Assembly: GCA_037176705.1 (NCBI GenBank)
Contig: CM073886.1
Coordinates: forward strand, 122,663,001-122,727,000
DNA: 64,000 nt
Origin: Molossus alvarezi
Lineage: Eukaryota; Chordata; Mammalia; Chiroptera; Molossidae
Direction: 5' to 3'
The notes beneath the pieces were generated by a model. It did no database searches. It saw only the letters and a list, made by a program, of their open reading frames with translations, and was not told the DNA's origin. This document shows positions 10,365-22,044 of the stretch, one piece after another; the stretch's first letter is position 1; every line of letters starts with the position of its first letter. A program made the position numbers and the translations under genes.

Positions 10365-11735
10365 TTAAAATGACATTCTCAAAAAATTAGAACACTTGAG
10401 TTTGAGATCTGCAAGATACTCAATAACTTTGAGACTCGATTTCCTTATTGACCATTATGTGGGCCTGTTAGATAGTACTGGAGGAAGCTTAGCTCTTTAG
10501 ACTGGAAATAGGAAAAAACTGTCTTTTTCTCTCTTGCAGCAAAAAAATTGTGATGCTACTCGGTATAGCACTGATAAAATTTATGATATAAAAAAGCACG
10601 AGGTTATCTGTTTATACTATTAGTTACATTTTTCATTAATAACTACCTTTTTTTCATTGGTGTATTTCTGAATTATGGTTTTAGAAAATATTTTTTTTTC
10701 TATTGATGTTGACATTTTTCTAATGATGTTTGTTTATTTCAAAGGCCATTTAAGTGCAGCTCATGTTCTTATGCATAAATATTTGCAGTAACTCCTGTAG
10801 TTAAAATTTAAATGCTAAATAAAGTATAGCCCTATTGCCCTTTAGAATTAGGATCACCGTGAAAATGAACCACTTTGTATGACCTTTAATGTGATGGCAC
10901 AGAAGGTGATCTTATAGATCTTGTTCTTTCTTGATGTCCCACTGCTACAGTTTTGGTGGATTTGAAATATCAGCAGAGAGCTTACAAGCTAAGGAAAAGT
11001 CTATCTTATTGCTCATCAACACAATTTAGAGACATTCATCTGGATACATTAAACTCAAGTCTAATTAAAAGTTACAGAGCATTTTACAAACTTGACAAAT
11101 CAAGTCTTTTAAGAATCCCTACTTTCTCCTTTTTGCTGCTCAGTGCAAGAATGTGTCCGTGTCTTTAGTAACTGAGCTGGTGAAATAGCTTAGCTGGTAC
11201 GCATGTTTTGCTGCAGAAGTCATTCCCTTTTGATCTTAACAAGATGAGCTGTAGTCATTTATCGTTCGAGTCTTATCTTGTTGAAAGAAGAACCTTGAGT
11301 AGATTTATTTTATTACACATCAGCTTGATGTGTGAAATTACTTATGTTGTCTGTATTTACAGCTGTTAATTCTCAGGAAAACAGGTGTCTTTATATTTTG
11401 TAGGCCACTGGAATTTAAGCCTTTTTTTAAAATTAAAAAATGGGTCTGTCATTGTCAAACTCTTCAATATTTGGTGTCATTTCTGTGTTTTAGAGTTGTT
11501 AGAGGCCTATGGAAATAGGTTGTTGTAAGAGTTATAAGTTGTTAGAAGCGCTGATAGAAGCCTGTGGATATTTAGGGCAGTAGAGTAACCATTCAGGGAG
11601 ATAATTTCCAAGAAAATAATAGACAAAGCACTTAAAAATAGGAGATTTTAATGTTCTCAGCATATTAACCTGGAATGAATAATCATTTTATTACCCACGT
11701 GAATTTCTAACCAGAAAATATTTAATGTTACCTCT
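10365..11735. other. unassigned intronic stretch
   Basis: No gene, RNA gene or confident repeat recognised; open frames are short and without domain signatures. Confidence 0.5.
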
Positions 11736-11784
11736 TTTTACAATAACTTTATTGAGCTATAATTCACATACAATGAAATTTACT

Positions 11785-11805
11785 CCCCCCCCCCCCCCCC
11801 CCCCA
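11785..11805. repeat. poly-C/poly-G tract
   Basis: About 19 consecutive C on the + strand, directly at the 3' side of the RPL30 retrocopy. Confidence 0.9.
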
Positions 11806-12236
11806 AGCACTGGCCAGTTGTAGTGAAGAAAAATTTCGCGTGATTTACTTCTCACCTGTCTGTTCTGGCATGCTTCTAATGACACCAGGATCACCTGGGT
11901 CAGTGGGAGCCAGTGTGCACACACTGTAGTATTTTCCATATGCTGTGCCCAGTGCAGTGTCATTGCCACTGTAGTGATGGACACCAGTCTTGGCTGACGT
12001 GGCCCCGTACTCTGTTCCAGATCCCAAGGCTGGACAGTTGTTGGCGAGGATGGCCAGGTTTGCTTTGCTTTGTCTGATTACTTCAGAGTCGGCTCTCACC
12101 CCAGCACGTACTTTCCACTTTTCATAGCAACGTGGAGTCTAGAGCTGGTCGACTCCAGTGACTTTTTTATCATTTTTGCAGGCACCATCTTTCTGGCCCG
12201 CAACTAAGCACAACCTCCAAGCTGTCTGGGAGCCAG
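11806..12236 (-). pseudogene. RPL30: RPL30 processed pseudogene
   Basis: The minus strand starts at ATG 12188-12186 (MVPAK...[18 protein letters not shown]). It then meets a TGA stop at 12098-12096 and a 1-base deletion near 12080, and continues as [38 protein letters not shown] and [11 protein letters not shown] to a TAA at 11847-11845. These match ribosomal protein L30 (115 residues, large ribosomal subunit) over its whole length. It is intronless, has a stop, a frameshift and several replacements (for example around [11 protein letters not shown]), so it is dead. Where a poly-A tail would be expected, a run of 19 or so C on the + strand (G on its own strand) is found. Confidence 0.95.
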
Positions 12237-12429
12237 AAAAAAGTTAAATTTAACCTTTTAAAGTATAAAATTCATTGTTATTTTGCATATTCACAGAATT
12301 ATACATCTAATTTTTAGAACATTTTCTTGCCCTGAAATGGAACCCTGTGCCCATTAGCAGCCACTCTCCATTTCCCCTCAGCCACTGCAGGCACTAATCT
12401 GCTTTTTGAGTTTTAAAATGATGCATTGA

Positions 12430-12960
12430 AATAGAAATAAATAATAGTTTAATACCATTGATCCTTTATATTAGTAAAATTATGTAACTAAGTTCTCTAT
12501 TTTTAAATATTTATAGCAACGTGTTATTAAAGTTTTATTTTCCTCAAGTTGTATTCAAGAGTTTCTCATCACTTCATGCTTTAAGTAGGCATAGTTGTAT
12601 ATCTGAATCTACCTCTTGTTTTGTTTTTGTTTTTTGAGATAATGTTTCTTTCCTTTAATCCCCAACTTGGGGTAAATACAATGAACTTGATTGTATTTAT
12701 CTTTGCCTAGAACGGTGTTTCTTCACAGTACAAATAAGTATAATAAATAAACTTTGCACTTTTTCTCAGTCTTAGAAACACCCCATTTCTGCACACAAAC
12801 AATTGATGTTCTTTTATCATAATTATTTATTCACTAATGAAACTCTTAGGGTCCTTGTGAGCTGTGTGACTTTGAGCACCTGATTGTCTGAATGACCAGT
12901 GGATTAATAATCACAAGTATTTGCTTATTATACAAGGTTGGTTTAAATTGCTTGAGAGTG
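12430..12960. other. unassigned AT-rich stretch
   Basis: No gene or confident repeat recognised. Confidence 0.5.
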
Positions 12961-12971
12961 AGAGTCAAAGG

Positions 12972-12975
<4 letters not shown>

Positions 12976-13018
<43 letters not shown>

Positions 13019-13037
13019 CATACATACACACACACAT

Positions 13038-13075
<38 letters not shown>

Positions 13076-13077
13076 TT
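12976..13077. repeat. compound microsatellite (TA)n then (CA)n
   Basis: About 36 bases of alternating TA are followed by acatacatacat, CA-rich and cacacaca runs. The tract merges into the T-rich tail of the adjacent inverse SINE. Confidence 0.97.
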
Positions 13078-13305
13078 TTTTTTTCTTAATCCTCACAAGA
13101 GGACATTTTTCCATTTATCTTTGGGGGTGGGGGAGAGAAGAGAAACATCGACCTGAGAGGGACACATCAACAGGTTGCCTCCCGCACGACCTGACCAGGG
13201 CCAGGGACGAACTGCAACCAAGGTACATGCTCTTGTCTGGAATCAAACCAGCGACTCATTGGTCCGCGGGCGATGCTCTAACCGCTGAGCCAAACCAGCC
13301 AGGGC
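13077..13305 (-). mobile_element. VES SINE, type A
   Basis: Inverse copy from aatcctcacaagaggacatt to gccaaaccagccagggcc. The flanking words caaagggaat (12965-12974) and cacagggaat (13306-13315) place the microsatellite inside the insertion, at its tail. Confidence 0.92.
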
Positions 13306-13319
13306 CACAGGGAATGTTG

Positions 13320-15295
13320 TTTGAAGTTGGCAGGTGTAGTAAGGATTCTGTTAGTGTAGAGATCTGCTTTATAGTTCACCCAGGATTTATTTCAACTGAG
13401 AAGTGTCAAAACCATCCTAAAACTGCTATTGTATAAAACTCCAACATGGGTGTGGAGCGAGACAGGTTGTGAAATTGATTCTATAAGAATTATGGGAAAA
13501 GATCTTATTTAAGAACATCACTGTAAGGCTTCTCTGACTTTTATTAGAAGTGGTGACAGAACCTAGTGTCTTCAAAAGCAAAATATATTCAGTCGTTTAC
13601 AGTGATTAGTCCTGTAATAGCCGTTTTCCACGGTCTCTATAGTAATAAGCAGTGACAAACTCCTTCAACAGCTAAGATACTACGAAAACCCACAGGCTGA
13701 AAAATACTCCGTGCTTGAATTCATGCCTCAGGTTTCTCCTCTGGATATAAAATCAAAACATTATTTTTGAGTTGTAAATAAAAGTACTAAAGCATTGCCA
13801 TTGCTGAATATTGGCAAGAGATGCTTGGAGCCTAAATCAACTGGGCAGGTGGAAAATGAGTATCATAATACAAGGGACACCACACTACAACTTTTATCGT
13901 GGTACACAAAAAGATACCTAAATCCGTGCTTATATATAGATACACATGTTAGACTTTATAATAGCTCTCAGAGGAAGAATGGGTTTCACTTTACAGAATT
14001 TTGTTCTGCCTACAGAATTTTAAGAATAAATCTCTTGTATAACTTGATGCTCTTATGTAAAATAAAAAAGAAAAAGAAAAGAAAGCTAGACTGTTTAGCT
14101 CTCATAGACTAGGCACTGATAAGTTCTGACAATATACTTAGGTTCTGAGTTTTTTGTATTGTATTATATTAGCTTCCATGTGCAGCCCTCAAAAGATGCA
14201 TTTTACTGCTGTGTTTCATGTTTTTTATTTCTTCACTGAGTTTGGACAGGCCGTGTTGTCCCTGCCGTTGGAGGACGTCTTTCATGGCTCCCAGTCACCA
14301 TGCCTGGCTTGTGTGATTAGGTAGTCATCAGAAAAAAAGAGGGGGGGATTTTTTTTTAACCTTTGAAAGTGATATCCTTTTCAGCCTTGGCAGGTCTCAG
14401 TGTTCTATCTTTGTCTCTAAAATCCACATCGGAAATGCTAAGAGTTCCCGTGCTGGAGTTAGGAGAGGTCGTTGTCAGGAGGATCCTGTAGCACTTTTCA
14501 GAAATTAGAGGGTCATCCAGCAAAACTAGGCCACATAGTCTAAGGATCAAGTGCACCCGTAATATCACTTGGATTTGAAGACTTGCATGCTTTTAAGCTT
14601 ATCTGTAATTTGGTCTGGTTTCTATTTACCTATTCAAACTCAGCATAGTTTTTGTGGTTGCTGAAAAATACTATCAGTTTGCACATATGAAAGCATTTTT
14701 CCATTTTTCTTTCTAGTAGGTGCCAGATTCCTGTGTATTTGCCTGAAATACTTCTCATTTAGCCCTGCCCACCCTCTCACCTGGCTCCTTGTGGTCCAAG
14801 GGCACAGGGCGGGATTCCGTTGCTGTCCTCAGAGAATTTTGTGTGTGCGTGGGCAGGTATTTAGGAAGTGAGACCATGCCCTTGTCCTTCTGAATTCCAC
14901 AAATACAGGTTTTTCTGTATCTTAAAAAGATCTGACTTGGACGTGGCCCTTGTTTATTTTTATTGAATCCTTTTACCAGGACACAGTGGAGTGTCCCATT
15001 ACTTATTCAAGCCTGTTGGTAACACTCAGTGAACAAACAGAATATACTGTGGTAAATACTAGTCTCTGAAATCGCGGGAATGACACCACAGTGAAGGAAG
15101 CTATGCCATGGAAATCTTCTAACCTGCGTGCTTATCACGGAAAGCTTTTTACAATATACTGCACATCTCTGCCTATAAAATATCAAGTGTTACTTAACTC
15201 CTTGCTGAATCAAAATCGTCATTATGAATGTCATGTACTGAACGGTACTGCTCACAAGTAGATGCATATGTAGGGCCAAACAGCATGTGGGAAAT
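13320..15295. other. unassigned intronic stretch with one unassigned open frame
   Basis: No recognised repeat or exon. On the minus strand 14568-14356 is open for 70 codons and ends in TAA followed by A8 and C7; it contains LISEKCYRILL and SISDVDFRDKDRTLRPAKA. I do not recognise the protein, and it could be a chance frame or a small retrocopy remnant. Confidence 0.4.
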
Positions 15296-15310
15296 GGTAA
15301 AAATAGCCTG

Positions 15311-15425
15311 GGCCCCGATTGATGTTCTCTCTCGTCAATGTTTCTCTCTCTCTCTCTCTTCCTTCCAATCTCTGTAAAATCAATAAAAAACAAACAAACA
15401 TACGTACATATCCTTGGGTGAGGAT
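15311..15425 (+). mobile_element. 5'-truncated SINE with mixed type B/type A end
   Basis: Begins inside the SINE (ccccgattgatgttctctct), shows the type B end aaaatcaataaaaaac, then caaacaaacatacgtacata and the type A end tccttgggtgaggatt. Target duplication aaaaatagcct at both sides. Confidence 0.8.
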
Positions 15426-15870
15426 TAAAAAATAGCCTTGATCTGTATCTATGCTCTTCGCAATGTAACTGCAGAAGTAGAATTTACTTACTTCTTGAAT
15501 CGGGCTGACCTTGTAACTTGCTTTGGCTAATAGATGCGGCAGAGTTGTATCGAACATGAAGCTGAGTCTCAAGATGTCTTACGTGTTTCTGCTCATGGAG
15601 TCCTGTCTAGCTGCCATGAGAATTAGCTTGGGCTAGCCTGCTGGCGGTGTCCCCATCACACCTGTCTCTGCATCCGAGTGCCAGCCAACCGCAGTGTATA
15701 TGAGGGAGCCGTTCCAGATACACCGGCCAGTCTTGGCTGACCAGACTACTGCAGAATCACGAGAAAGCACAGCCAGCGTGGAATTGCCAGTTGACCTATA
15801 GAGTTAAAAGTGAGAAATGTTCAGATCGACTATCACAGTATTACAGTGCTAGTGTTCAAGTAACTTATCT

Positions 15871-16043
15871 TTTTTTAATTTATTAATTTGAGAGAGAGAG
15901 AGAGAAAGAGAAACAGCAATCTGCCGCTCCACCCATCCATGCACCCACTGGTTGCTTCTTGCCTGTACCCTGACTGGGGATCGAACCCACAACCTTGGGG
16001 TATCGGAACTATGCCCTAACCAACTGAGCTACCCAACTAGGGT
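15871..16043 (-). mobile_element. VES-related SINE, type C
   Basis: Inverse copy: tttgagagagagagagag, ctgactggggatcgaaccca, aaccaactgagctacccaac. More diverged than type A copies. Confidence 0.85.
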
Positions 16044-17327
16044 GTAAATAACTATTATTTTACTTAGTAATGGCCCCAAAGTGCAAGAATAGTGATGCTG
16101 ACAATCCAGATATGCCAAAGAGAAGCCTAAATCGTTCCCTTTGAGCACAGTACAGCAAGCTATTTTGAGAGAGAGACCACATTCACATAACTTTCATTAC
16201 AGTGTATTGTTACAATTGTTATTGTTATTGTTACTCTCTTACTGTGCCTAATTTGTAAATTCAACTTAATCATAGGTGTGAATGTATAGGAAAAAACATA
16301 ACAGATGTAGGGTTTGGTACTACCCACAATACGTAATCCCCGTGGAAAAGGATGAAGTGCTGCAGGGTGGGGTGGGAATACCTATGATAGGAACATGTAA
16401 AAGGAAGCAGTTGGGTGGGTACATTAAAAGCTGCTCCACACAACAAATCACCAGGGAAATGCAAATTAAAACCATGAGGAGCTATCACCTCATACCTGTT
16501 AGAATGTCCATTTTTACAGAAAGACAAGAGGTACGAAATGCTGGCAAGGATGTGGTGAAAAAGGAACCCACTGTTGGTGGGAATGTAAACTAGTACAACC
16601 ATTACTGAGAACAGCATGAAGTTTCCTTAAGAAATTAAAAACAGAACTGCCACATGATCCAGCAATCCCACTTCTGGGTATATAGCCACAGGACACAGAA
16701 TCCTCACCTTGAAGAAACATCTGCACTCCCATGTTCATTGCAGCATTAGTCACATGGCCAGGGTGTGGAAACAACCTACGTGTCCATCAGTGGATGATCA
16801 ATACAGGAAATGTGACATAAACATACGTACGCACATACATTCATACATCTGTATGTACAATGGAATATTGTTTAGTGTTAGAAGAAATTTTGCCATTTGT
16901 AACAGCACGGAGGACCTGGAGGTCATGACTAAGTGAAATATGCCAGATAGAGAGAGACAAATACTATATGGTATCACTTTTACGTGGACTCTTTAAAAAA
17001 AATTGACGTCATAAAAACAAAGAGTAGAAGGCTGGTGGTCAGGGGCTAGGGATGGGGGGTGGGCTGTGTGGGGGAAATAAGGAAAGGCTGGTAAAATAGT
17101 ACAGACTTTCAGTTATAAGATGAATAAAGTCTGAGGAGCTAATGTATAGCATGGTGACTATAGTTGATAATACCATATTGTATAATTGAAACTTGGTAAG
17201 AGAATAGAACTAGTGTTCTTACCAAAGAATAAAAGTAAATATGTGAGATGATGGAAATGTGTTAATTAACTCAGTGGTGGGAATCCGTTTACAATGTACT
17301 ATGTATTTAAAATCATCACATTATATA

Positions 17328-17329
17328 CT

Positions 17330-17364
<35 letters not shown>

Positions 17365-17367
17365 TTT
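17328..17367. repeat. (TTTA)n microsatellite
   Basis: Ten tandem TTTA units forming the expanded tail of the following inverse SINE. Confidence 0.95.
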
Positions 17368-17607
17368 CCTTCCCTGAGGACATTTTTGCATTTATCTTCT
17401 GCTAGAACAGGAGGGAGAGAGGGGGGAAGAGAGAGAGAGAGAGAGAAACATCAGTGCGAGAGAGACACATCAACTGGTTGCCACCCACACAACCCCAACC
17501 AGGCTGGGGACAAACTGCAGCCGAGGTACGTGCCCTTAGCGGGAACTGAACCCGGGACTCTGGTCCACAGGCCGACACTCTAACGGCTGGGCCAAACCGG
17601 CAAGGGC
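17367..17607 (-). mobile_element. VES SINE, type A
   Basis: Inverse copy ending gggccaaaccggcaagggc. Flanks cacattatatactttat and cacatgatacactttac are the duplicated target in the host L1. Confidence 0.93.
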
Positions 17608-17663
17608 ACATGATACACTTTACATTACAAGTTTGACAGTTTTACCTTAAAAAAGAAACTAAA

Positions 17664-17889
17664 GCCCTGCTGGTTTGACTCAGTGATTAGAGTGTTGGCC
17701 CACAGACCAAAGAGTTGTGGGTTCGATTCCGGTCAAGGTTGCAGTTCGGTCCCCAGCTCTGGTTGGGGTCATGCGGGAGGCACCCCGTCCATATGTCTCC
17801 CTCACGTTGATGTTTCTCTCTCTCTCCCTCCCACTCTATCGGAAGATAAGTGGAAAAGTATCCTTGGGTAAGGATTAAAAAAAATAAAA
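17664..17889 (+). mobile_element. VES SINE, type A
   Basis: Sense copy from gccctgctggtttgactcag to tccttgggtaaggattaaaa, lacking part of the middle. Target duplication aaactaaag on both sides. It forms an inverted pair with the copy 57 bp upstream. Confidence 0.92.
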
Positions 17890-18002
17890 AAACTAAAGAA
17901 ATGGCCTCATTTAAAAAAAAAAAAAGAAGATACAAAAGGGAAGTAGTTGGGGGATCAGTGGCTCCCCTGAGGAAATGATGATCTAAAGAATGAGTGGGAG
18001 CC

Positions 18003-18113
18003 CAGACTGGTTTGGCTCAGTGGCTGGATCGTCGGCCTGCGGACCAGAGAGTCCCAGGTTCGGTTCCCACTAGGGGCACATATCAAAAAACTAAAAACAA
18101 AAAACAAAACAAA
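18003..18113 (+). mobile_element. 3'-shortened VES SINE with A-rich tail
   Basis: The tRNA-like head (gactggtttggctcagtggc, caggttcggttcccactagg) stops at ggggcacatat and is followed directly by an A-rich tail (aaaaacaaaaaacaaaacaa). Target duplication aaagaatgagtgg on both sides. Confidence 0.88.
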
Positions 18114-18299
18114 AAAAGAATGAGTGGCAATTAGCCAGAAAAAGAGAATAGAAATAGCATTTTATGCATGAAAAATTTATATGGAAAGACCTAAAGACAA
18201 GAGAAATGGTTGAGTATGACTGGAGATAGAGGATATGTAGGAACCAGTGGCCAGAGTAAATATAGACTGTAATTAGGAAGTAGATCACTCAGGATGCTC

Positions 18300-19260
18300 T
18301 AGGGCAGATCGTGGGGGGCAGATTGGAGGGGAGCAAAGTGAGGCGGAAGGGAGTCTTGTTAGGAGGGTTTCGCAGTCCTTCATGCAGGAGATGATGGGAC
18401 CTAAATCAGAACAAGAGAAGTGGATGCATTCAAGTTAAAGGCAAAACTGGTGGGAGAAAGGGATAAGTGATGAGTATAATGGGGAGAAGAGGGAGGAGTC
18501 AAGGGTAGTGTCCAAGTGTTTGGCTTGGACAGCTGGCTGGCTGGTTCACTGAGGAAGGGGGTTTGGAAGGAAGACTAATTTTGAAAGTGTTATGTTTTAA
18601 TGTAAGTGAAAGTGAAACTTTAAAGAAGTGACTAGAAGACAGCAGTTATTTGGCTCTCAAACTTGGGAACTATCTGTTCTGGAGATACTGCTTTGAGAGT
18701 CACGTTTATGTGATAATTGAAAGCAAGGAAGATGGACGAGGCAGGGTGTTTTATATCTGAAAAAGGACCGAGACTAACCTCCAAGGAACTGGGAGACAAA
18801 GAGAGGGGTCTGCAAAAACTACTAAGATCAACCAGAGCGAGAGGGAAACAGAGAGACTGTAGTGTCACAAAACTAAGAGAATTGTCAAGGGTATGGGAAT
18901 GGTCAGCGGGATCCAACGCTCCTTTGAGATCAAGTACAGTGAGACCTGAAGAATGTCCTTTGGTTTGAGGCACATGGCCTGTTTCTAAGCACAAACTGTT
19001 CTGTCCACTAGGTGTTCTTGACCCCTTTTTGTATTGGGGTTCAGTTGAACTCTCAGTCCTCTTTACAGATGTGTCTGCAAGTCCCTCTTCTGTGAAATCC
19101 TCTCCCAGCAAAATTGTCTCCTTGCTGTGGTTTCACAGCGAGGGTAGCACCTGTGAGCATTCTCACAGAGGACTCTGAGCTCGGCTGTGTACTTGACAAG
19201 ACAGCAGATCCCTGAACTCACCAAGTTTGTACTAGTTCTGTCGGGACTGCGATCTTGTAT
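18300..19260. other. GA-rich old repeat-like stretch, family unassigned
   Basis: Purine-rich text such as gtgtcacaaaactaagagaa and ggtcagcgggatccaacgct resembles a common ancient mammalian interspersed repeat that I cannot name with certainty. The open minus-strand frame 19111-18632 shows no domain. Confidence 0.4.
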
Positions 19261-20585
19261 TACTCATATATAGCTTCTTAACTCTCTTTACAGTGCCTAC
19301 AAAATAATTGTTACTTGATAAGTGGTGCATTTGAATGCTTAATTTTAAATGAAATCCTAGGTAGAAGCAACATTAAAAGTGCACATTAATGGTCACTTCA
19401 AAACCCAAATGTCTAAATAGTGCTGCCTGTTGAATGAACTTCATCACATGCTCTTTTCTCTAGTAACACTCACAACACAAATGAAATCCTGTCCTTAATG
19501 TGCAGTACTAACATAACACTGGAGAAAGGGGTTTTATAGATAGTTTTCTGCAGTTGGCCAGGAATAGATTAGCTTAGTTCTCTCTAATAATCTTCTAGAT
19601 CCAAAATGATCTTTCAGAACAGCACCAAAATATGTAAGAGTCAGTCAATTAGTTGGTTCTTGCTTACAGGTTAGGAATAAATTTGATAACTTTTACTGGA
19701 TAATTTTAAGTCCATGTGTCCATTTGGGGTAAGTACATTGGGGCGCTTCATGCTGGATGCTTAAGCTAACCCCTGGGTTTACAGGGGAAGAGAGTTAGTC
19801 TCAGAATTCACTGGAGTATACTGGGATAATAGTTGTCTTTGACTCAGCATGCAATACACAATGATATAAATATAGGTATGCCTAACATTTTTGGTTGTGA
19901 TTTTGAAAATTGCTAACACCCTCCCCGCCCCCGGTAATTTAAGAGTACTTAATTTACTCCAATTGTTCTTTTTTTATACCTTTTCTGAGACATATTTTTG
20001 CAGGGATGATAGGGGCTTGATCATTTGTATGCTTCTATGTAAAGAATGTTCAGAACTAACTACAGGAGCAAAAAGAATGACCTCTGCAATGAAAAACAAA
20101 AGGCTAAGGAGTTTTATAATCTGGTTTATGGCATTTAATGGTTATCTTAGATAAAAGGATAAAGAAGGCACCAAGCTCATAGTTTATGTTAAGCAAGAAT
20201 TTCTAATTCCCAGGAAAAGCTAAAAGGAGAAGCCAGTGGAGACTGCTTATAAATAAATTGCTGGACTGAGAGCTAATGACCTGTTCCTGAAATATGTGTA
20301 AAATTATATGTAAAGGTCAAGAGAGCGGCATTAATATGTATGACCAGATTCCAACTCTAGTAGGCAATCCATTCCCTCAGGCATAAAACGAGATTTTAAG
20401 AAGAAATATGCTGTGTAAGCTTGTTTTGTGTACTACAGTTGTGTTACACTGTTGTATCTTTGAGTGTTATGGTGTTGGGGTGGGACTGGGAAAGACTTGG
20501 CATACCCAAGAAAAGGAGCTACTGGATATATATGGTCCGTGGGTCCCTGAGAAGTTGGTGCCTTGTGCTGGGCATCATAACTAGT
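19260..20585. other. unassigned intronic stretch
   Basis: No gene or confident repeat seen. Confidence 0.5.
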
Positions 20586-20589
20586 TCTG

Positions 20590-21260
20590 CTCAGTTGATT
20601 AAACCAATCTTAGGAATTATCCTTGATAGCTCCCTTCCTTCTAGCCCCAGTCCTATAGATTCTACTTGTGAAAATATATATTGAATCCATTTATTTCTCT
20701 CATTTATTAAATATTACTTGAATGAATGGAGGTATTTAGCTGCCCAAGTTCAAATCACCATCGGCTCTCAGTAAGTCTTTCACTTCTGTTTCTACCCCCA
20801 CTGCAAACTTAGCGATAGCTCCTGAAAATCACAAAACAGGCTCTGTGAACTCCCCAGCACAGAACCTCCTGTTTCTAGGCTGAGATCCTTGATACAGGGG
20901 TGAGTAAAATAGATTTACAGTTGTGAGTGCAAAACAGCGTATTCTTGTATTACAACTGGAAACCTACTTTGTCCACCCCTGTATGTATCGCTTCCCATGT
21001 GACCTTGTGTAGCCGGGTCCCGGCTGTCTTTATATTTCAGCCCCAGCAGCTGGTTTTCTGGCCCTCCAGTAACTCAGATGCTCTCCCACTCCTTGGCTTT
21101 AGCACCTGCTTTTCCCTCTTCCTGGAATGCTTTCCCCCTCTTTTTGTGGTCAACTACTTCGAGATACCTTTCCTGAGCTCAGTTAGGTCCCCTCTTACAC
21201 TCTGAAATCCCAGTAGTGGTCTTTCAGAGCCTTGTTACAGCTGGGAGTCATGTCAGCAAA
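20590..21260 (+). repeat. L2 LINE fragments, sense
   Basis: L2-like phrases in order: ccttgatagctcccttcctt, gattctacttgtgaaaatat, tggctttagcacctgctttt, ccctcttcctggaatgcttt, ctttcctgagctcagttagg. Confidence 0.65.
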
Positions 21261-21264
21261 GCTT

Positions 21265-22040
21265 CTGGGGAGTGAGCTGTCTGTAGACTTCTGTTCCTTC
21301 CTCCTCTGTCATGTCACCCTCCGGCCGGTCCAGCCAAGCTTCCATCACAGTGCTTCGCGAACACGCCTTCAGGGTTCTCCATAGCCGTCCTTTCGCCCAG
21401 TTCGCTGGTGGTTCTTTCTCCTTTCCTTACTTCTCGGCGACCTCACACAGTGGACCGTTTCCCCTTTGAGAGACTTTTTTTCTCGTTTTTGTTTGCCACT
21501 TTAACGTGGCCCTCCTGGATGCAGGTGTTGAGATGGAAGGAGGCACACAGAGGCTCACTAGAGGGGGTGGGGCCTTGTCTGTGATACAAAAGGAAGGAAG
21601 CAGGAGGGGATAGGTCAAGTATTCAGACCAAGACCTAATAGCTGTGAATGAGGGACGAGGCAGGATTGGGTAGGGGAAACCCAGACCATGATGCAGGTCT
21701 AACAAAGACTCTGGCAAGCCTCCTAGGAGTTCTGGAGCAAGGTTGCCCATTAGACGAGACCTGCATTGGGCAGACATGGCCAGGCCATAACTACCCACAG
21801 TTTGTTCAGTGCCCAGCTGGGGCGACCTGGGTAGACTGTGGCCTTGGCAAAAGCCAGCAGACCCTGAGGTTGTGAACAGCTGGAGGTTGTCAGTTAACAG
21901 CACTCCTTAAAGTGAAGGGCAGTTAGTGTCTTGATGGGAGGTCCTAGCAGCACACCTTCATGGCTTGCCATGGTGACAGCACACATTTTAGTCCCCCTAC
22001 CTTACTCATTCATTCTTCTCTATTTTCTGTGTTTTCTTCT
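21265..22040. other. GC-richer unassigned stretch
   Basis: No exon with sensible splice sites recognised; the minus-strand frame 21903-21427 has no known domain. Possibly an old LTR or unclassified repeat. Confidence 0.35.
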
Positions 22041-22044
22041 CCTT

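Larger units (their letters stand above)
11740..12420 (-). mobile_element. old L1 3' end interrupted by an RPL30 retrocopy
   Basis: Left part: ataactttattgagctataa and ttcacatacaatgaaattta. Right part after the pseudogene: accttttaaagtataaaatt, then catattcacagaattataca, cctgtgcccattagcagcca. Together they make a standard antisense L1M 3' end. A repeated aaatttac/aaatttaac at the junctions is the likely target duplication of the retrocopy. Confidence 0.75.
16430..17640 (+). mobile_element. old L1 3' end, sense, interrupted by a SINE
   Basis: Reads as sense L1 ORF2 end and 3' UTR: aaatcaccagggaaatgcaa, aaatgctggcaaggatgtgg, catgatccagcaatcccact, tggaaacaacctacgtgtcc, then 3' UTR gctggtggtcaggggctagg and ttgataataccatattgtat. 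It resumes at 17608 after the VES insertion. Confidence 0.88.

Noticed and set aside
12921..13436. Open frame of 171 codons with IYIYIY and HTHTHT runs
   Set aside because: Translation of the TA/CA microsatellite and a SINE.
18632..19111. Open frame of 159 codons on the minus strand
   Set aside because: No similarity to a known protein; the DNA looks like an old repeat.
21427..21903. Open frame of 158 codons on the minus strand
   Set aside because: No recognised domain, no splice sites or homology; probably chance in GC-richer DNA.
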